DNA of 9,564 nucleotides, taken from assembly GCA_040905265.1 (NCBI GenBank), contig JBBDRW010000045.1:1-9564 (forward strand), read 5' to 3'. The stretch comes from JBBDRW01 sp040905265. GTDB taxonomy: Bacteria; Bacteroidota; Rhodothermia; Balneolales; Balneolaceae. Shown here in pieces: positions 6,703 through 9,564 of the stretch (the stretch's first letter is position 1; the number at the start of each line of letters is the position of its first letter). Made by a program: the position numbers and the translations under genes. The notes beneath the pieces were generated by a model. The model did not search any database, was not told the DNA's origin, and worked only from the letters and a program-made list of their open reading frames with translations.

Positions 6703-9195
6703 ATGGGGAAAACGCTACCAGGTAGCAGATTTTTTCGACATATCCTGTTTTTTTCAATTCTGTTGTTTCTAACCGGAGCGGGAGAGGTATATGGCCAGAT
6801 TGTGCTTCAGGGCCAGGAGCCGTTTGAGCTTGAATTTACATCTGTTTCCATATCCGGTGATGCGAATCATTTGAGGGTTAATCCTGCATCTCCCTCCTCC
6901 CGTGATATTCTCAACTCTCTCTTTTCATCAGAGGAGCAACGATATTCAGCCAATCCTGAAACTGATGCAGGCCATTTTTTACTGAACCTTGATCAACCCT
7001 ATGTCGGATTTCGTCCTGGAAGTGAACCGGAGGGGGATTTTCTAACATTTTCTGTAACCAATCGGTCTGATCTCTACATTGACCAACTCCGTCTTTCACT
7101 CGACCTTGCTTTTCAGAACCGGGGTGAGCGGAATGTAAGATTATACCAGGAGTACCAGCTTGATTCTGAAGCTGAGTACCGAAATACAGGGCTCATTTTT
7201 AATACGAATGTAGCCGGTAACGGGAACGGTGAGTGGGAGACTGCAGCTCTGAATCTTCTGTTGGATGACCTGTTAATGGGTCCGGACGAATCTTTGACTG
7301 TACGAATTCAATGGAGAAGTGACCCTGCGGGTGGTGCAGCGGATGGAGTCGCCATACAGAGAATGGAGCTGAATCCTGTGGAATATCAATTTGAACAGGA
7401 GATCGATTCCGGCGATCTGGTTATTACTGAAATACTCCCATCTCTGGAACTCGGCGGGAATCCTTACCAGTATATTGAAATCTATAACCGCACCATGCGT
7501 AGTATTGATTTGAAAGGGATCGATCTGCAGGCCGGAGGGGACCTGCACCGGATCCGGGAAACCCTGCCGATTGAACCATACGGGATGGTTGTGATTGCCA
7601 ACAGGGAGCTTCCGGAACAGAGTGTCACCCCTGATTATCTGCTGGAGTCCTTGAGAATACCTGTTCACGGCGGGGTGGTTGATCTGATTCGTAACGGGCA
7701 GCGTTTGATTCGGGCAGCTTATGATGAGCGAGATGGAAATAGATCCTGGGAGTTACAGCAGGCAGTAGCTGCAGGAAACGGATATCTCTCGATTGGTGAG
7801 TTTCTACCGTCGTCTCAACGTCTGGATGCTGTTCTCAATGGGTCTCCCGGAGAAGCAGGGTCTACCGAGAGGGTATTCCGCTACGATCCGGCTCCGGCCG
7901 GGGCCTGGCATCTTCTCTCTGTACCGGGACGTTATATTTCCGGGGATGGTGCTGTATACAGGATAGGCTTGAATCAGTCAGGTTCTGCCACGGACGGCCA
8001 GGTGAATACGGGTGAGGGATTTTTTCTGCAACCGGGAATCGATGAGCCAATTTCAGCAAGAGAAGTGCCCCGTGTGGAAGAGATCCGGACTCAATTGACC
8101 GGAAACGGAGAGTGGCAAATGCTTGGCAACCCGTTTCTGCACGAGATGGAGATGAACCGGGTACGTGCATCCGGTGGTGAACTGGCCGGCCGGGTAGGAC
8201 AGATATGGGATGCTTCAACCGGAACGTTCCGCCTGACGACCCGACAAAATGGCAACGTACTCCCCTGGCAAGGTTTTCTGATTAAGAACCGGAATGCTGA
8301 ATCGGTTGAGATTTTAAGAGAAGCAGAGACTGACGAGGAGAGAGATGCTATTGACCAGCGAGAGCGTTTCATTGCATTTGAACTCTCCGGTTCCAGCCAG
8401 CAGAGTGCCTTTTTCGATGAAGCAGCCATACTCTATTTCAGGGGAAGTGACACAGACATTTCCGGACGATATGAATCTGAAAAGCTATGGCCGTTTTTCA
8501 CCGGAGATCCGGAACGGATCCAGTCTTCTCTTATCTATTTCCAAAAAGAGGGGGTTGGCGAGTCCGGATATCTTGCTCAACAGGCATTTCCCTATCAACC
8601 GGACGCTTCGTTTGAAGTTCGGATTGGTCACGTTTCACTGAATACAGCCGGCGCATTTACCCTTGAGTGGCCGGAATGGATAAATATCCCGGATTTATGG
8701 GAATTCACGCTGATCGACCACCTGACTGGTGCTGAAGTAGACATGCGTCAACAGGAGAATTACCGGTTTGAATCTCAGCCTTATCGACCTGAATCGCTTG
8801 AGTTAGACCCCGATGAGCCGGCAGTTATCCCTCTCTCCGGACTTCCGTCCGGCCATCGGTTTTCAATCCATGTGAACCCTGGCCTTTCAAATGTTGTTGA
8901 GGATGAGGTGTTGGACGAGGAGGCAAATGACCAGGTTACGCTTTATCGGAATTATCCCAACCCGTTTAGTGGTACTACCACGATTCGCTTCTGGTTGCCT
9001 GAAGATCAGATGGTCAGCGTGAGTCTTTTTAATGTAGTCGGGCAGCGAGTGGCTCTGCTTCTGGAAGATGCTCCCATGAGTGAAGGGGAGCACGATTTGA
9101 TCTGGAATGCGGGGGATATACCCAGTGGATTATATATCATTCATCTTGAAGCGGGGACAACTGTAAGAACCAGAAAAGCGATTTTGGTCAAATAG
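6703..9195 (+). CDS. Secreted lamin-tail-domain protein with T9SS type A sorting domain
   Basis: This 830-residue protein is probably exported by the type IX secretion system; its function is not known. A Sec signal peptide covers residues 1-31 (core ILFFSILLFLTGAG, likely cut after VYG). Residues about 35-230 look like an all-beta sandwich, ending in a pattern often seen before lamin tail domains. The lamin tail domain starts near G237 (GDLVITEILPSLELGG) and ends near 350. A central beta-rich region contains WHLLSVPG (402-409), WQMLGNPF (471-478) and WQGFLIKN (522-529), phrases I associate with T9SS cargo. After an acidic linker (about 731-743), the sorting domain runs from L747 to the end, with RNYPNPFSGTTTIRF and NVVGQRV. 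No cysteine is seen. No catalytic motif was recognised, so an adhesive, structural or carbohydrate-binding role is only a guess. ATG 6703 follows an in-frame TAG at 6697-6699. Confidence 0.9.
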   Translation: MGKTLPGSRFFRHILFFSILLFLTGAGEVYGQIVLQGQEPFELEFTSVSISGDANHLRVNPASPSSRDILNSLFSSEEQRYSANPETDAGHFLLNLDQPYVGFRPGSEPEGDFLTFSVTNRSDLYIDQLRLSLDLAFQNRGERNVRLYQEYQLDSEAEYRNTGLIFNTNVAGNGNGEWETAALNLLLDDLLMGPDESLTVRIQWRSDPAGGAADGVAIQRMELNPVEYQFEQEIDSGDLVITEILPSLELGGNPYQYIEIYNRTMRSIDLKGIDLQAGGDLHRIRETLPIEPYGMVVIANRELPEQSVTPDYLLESLRIPVHGGVVDLIRNGQRLIRAAYDERDGNRSWELQQAVAAGNGYLSIGEFLPSSQRLDAVLNGSPGEAGSTERVFRYDPAPAGAWHLLSVPGRYISGDGAVYRIGLNQSGSATDGQVNTGEGFFLQPGIDEPISAREVPRVEEIRTQLTGNGEWQMLGNPFLHEMEMNRVRASGGELAGRVGQIWDASTGTFRLTTRQNGNVLPWQGFLIKNRNAESVEILREAETDEERDAIDQRERFIAFELSGSSQQSAFFDEAAILYFRGSDTDISGRYESEKLWPFFTGDPERIQSSLIYFQKEGVGESGYLAQQAFPYQPDASFEVRIGHVSLNTAGAFTLEWPEWINIPDLWEFTLIDHLTGAEVDMRQQENYRFESQPYRPESLELDPDEPAVIPLSGLPSGHRFSIHVNPGLSNVVEDEVLDEEANDQVTLYRNYPNPFSGTTTIRFWLPEDQMVSVSLFNVVGQRVALLLEDAPMSEGEHDLIWNAGDIPSGLYIIHLEAGTTVRTRKAILVK

Positions 9196-9203
9196 GCAGC
9201 GGA

Positions 9204-9240
9204 ACCTGTTGCCAGGGTGATTCGATACCCGGTTACAGGT
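9204..9240 (+). terminator. Hairpin after the LTD protein gene, possible terminator
   Basis: ACCTGT (9204-9209) pairs with ACAGGT (9235-9240). After a T-T mismatch, GCC (9211-9213) pairs with GGT (9231-9233, one G-U pair). After a bulged A, GGGT (9215-9218) pairs with ACCC (9227-9230) around an 8-nt loop. It starts 9 bp after the stop codon at 9193-9195. There is no T-run directly after it, so it may protect the 3' end or act with Rho rather than as a classical intrinsic terminator. Confidence 0.4.
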
Positions 9241-9286
9241 ACAGAGCCCGAAAATTCTAACCTGAAATCAATTTTTGAACGATTCA

Positions 9287-9564
9287 ATGCAGTATAAATC
9301 AGCGAAAGGAGCAAACATTCCGGAGATCGGAATGGGAACGTATACATTGTATGGAAAGGAGTGCAACAATGCAGTAAGGAAGGCACTTGACCTTGGGTAC
9401 CGCTATTTTGACACGGCACAAATGTACAAGAACGAGAGAGAGATCGGAGAGGCACTCCACTCTTCAGGGGTGGAGAGAGAGGAGGTGTTTCTTGCAACGA
9501 AGATCTGGCATACGAATCTGGAACACGACGACTTTCTCCAGGCAGCAGAAACGAGTTTGACAGA
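9287..9564 (+). CDS. Aldo/keto reductase, DkgB-like, 5' part only
   Basis: This NADPH-dependent aldo/keto reductase begins at ATG 9287 and is cut by the window end after 92 codons. The first (beta/alpha) units of the AKR barrel are visible. They include IPEIGMGTY near the start, LGYRYFDTAQMYKNE with catalytic D42 and Y47, and LATKIWHTNL with catalytic K72. The catalytic histidine would lie beyond the edge. The DTAQ-x-Y-x-NE and TTKIW-like wording resembles 2,5-diketo-D-gluconate reductase B (DkgB/YafB), but substrates in this family are broad, so the physiological carbonyl compound cannot be named. A TTG 12 bp upstream is an alternative start, and an in-frame TGA at 9263-9265 limits any extension. 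No Shine-Dalgarno sequence is seen. The hairpin at 9204-9240 separates it from the LTD gene. Confidence 0.92.
   Translation, partial: MQYKSAKGANIPEIGMGTYTLYGKECNNAVRKALDLGYRYFDTAQMYKNEREIGEALHSSGVEREEVFLATKIWHTNLEHDDFLQAAETSLT

Noticed and set aside
1..9564. Mobile elements, CRISPR arrays, tRNA or rRNA genes, phage or defence genes
   Set aside because: No transposase or integrase motifs, regularly spaced repeats or cloverleaf-like segments were seen; all large frames are housekeeping, metabolic or secreted-protein genes.

Overview
The window is an ordinary chromosomal stretch of about 50% GC. It probably comes from a Bacteroidota/FCB-group bacterium, and my best guess is the Rhodothermota/Balneolota lineage. 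Evidence for this: a secreted protein ends in a type IX secretion (T9SS) type A sorting domain; most starts lack a clear Shine-Dalgarno sequence; Rho carries an inserted basic, low-complexity segment; and a CrtO-like carotenoid-type oxidoreductase is present. The lineage is inferred from protein style only, because there is no rRNA or other phylogenetic marker.

Layout: rho, the transcription termination factor, runs rightward (166-1680). It faces sppA, a membrane signal peptide peptidase, on the minus strand (1706-3487), with only 25 bp between the two stop codons. A 183-bp divergent spacer with small inverted repeats separates sppA from a CrtO/PYROXD2-like FAD oxidoreductase (3671-5266, GTG start). 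Next comes a stand-alone alanine racemase, alr (5370-6437, GTG start), with a good promoter candidate of its own just upstream. A 265-bp AT-rich spacer follows, containing a perfect TATAAT inside an inverted repeat. It leads into an 830-residue secreted lamin-tail-domain protein with a T9SS sorting tail (6703-9195). After a strong hairpin, the 5' end of a DkgB-like aldo/keto reductase (from 9287) runs off the right edge.

The genes do not form one pathway. Rho is general transcription, SppA is membrane proteolysis, Alr supplies D-alanine for peptidoglycan, the CrtO-like enzyme probably acts on a carotenoid or other apolar substrate, and the T9SS protein is exported to the surface or medium. 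I found no mobile element, CRISPR array, tRNA, rRNA or broken gene, and no convincing undescribed multi-gene system. The points worth a second look are the secreted LTD protein and its possible operator, two substitutions in the alanine racemase active-site motifs, the short basic insert of Rho, and several intergenic hairpins.
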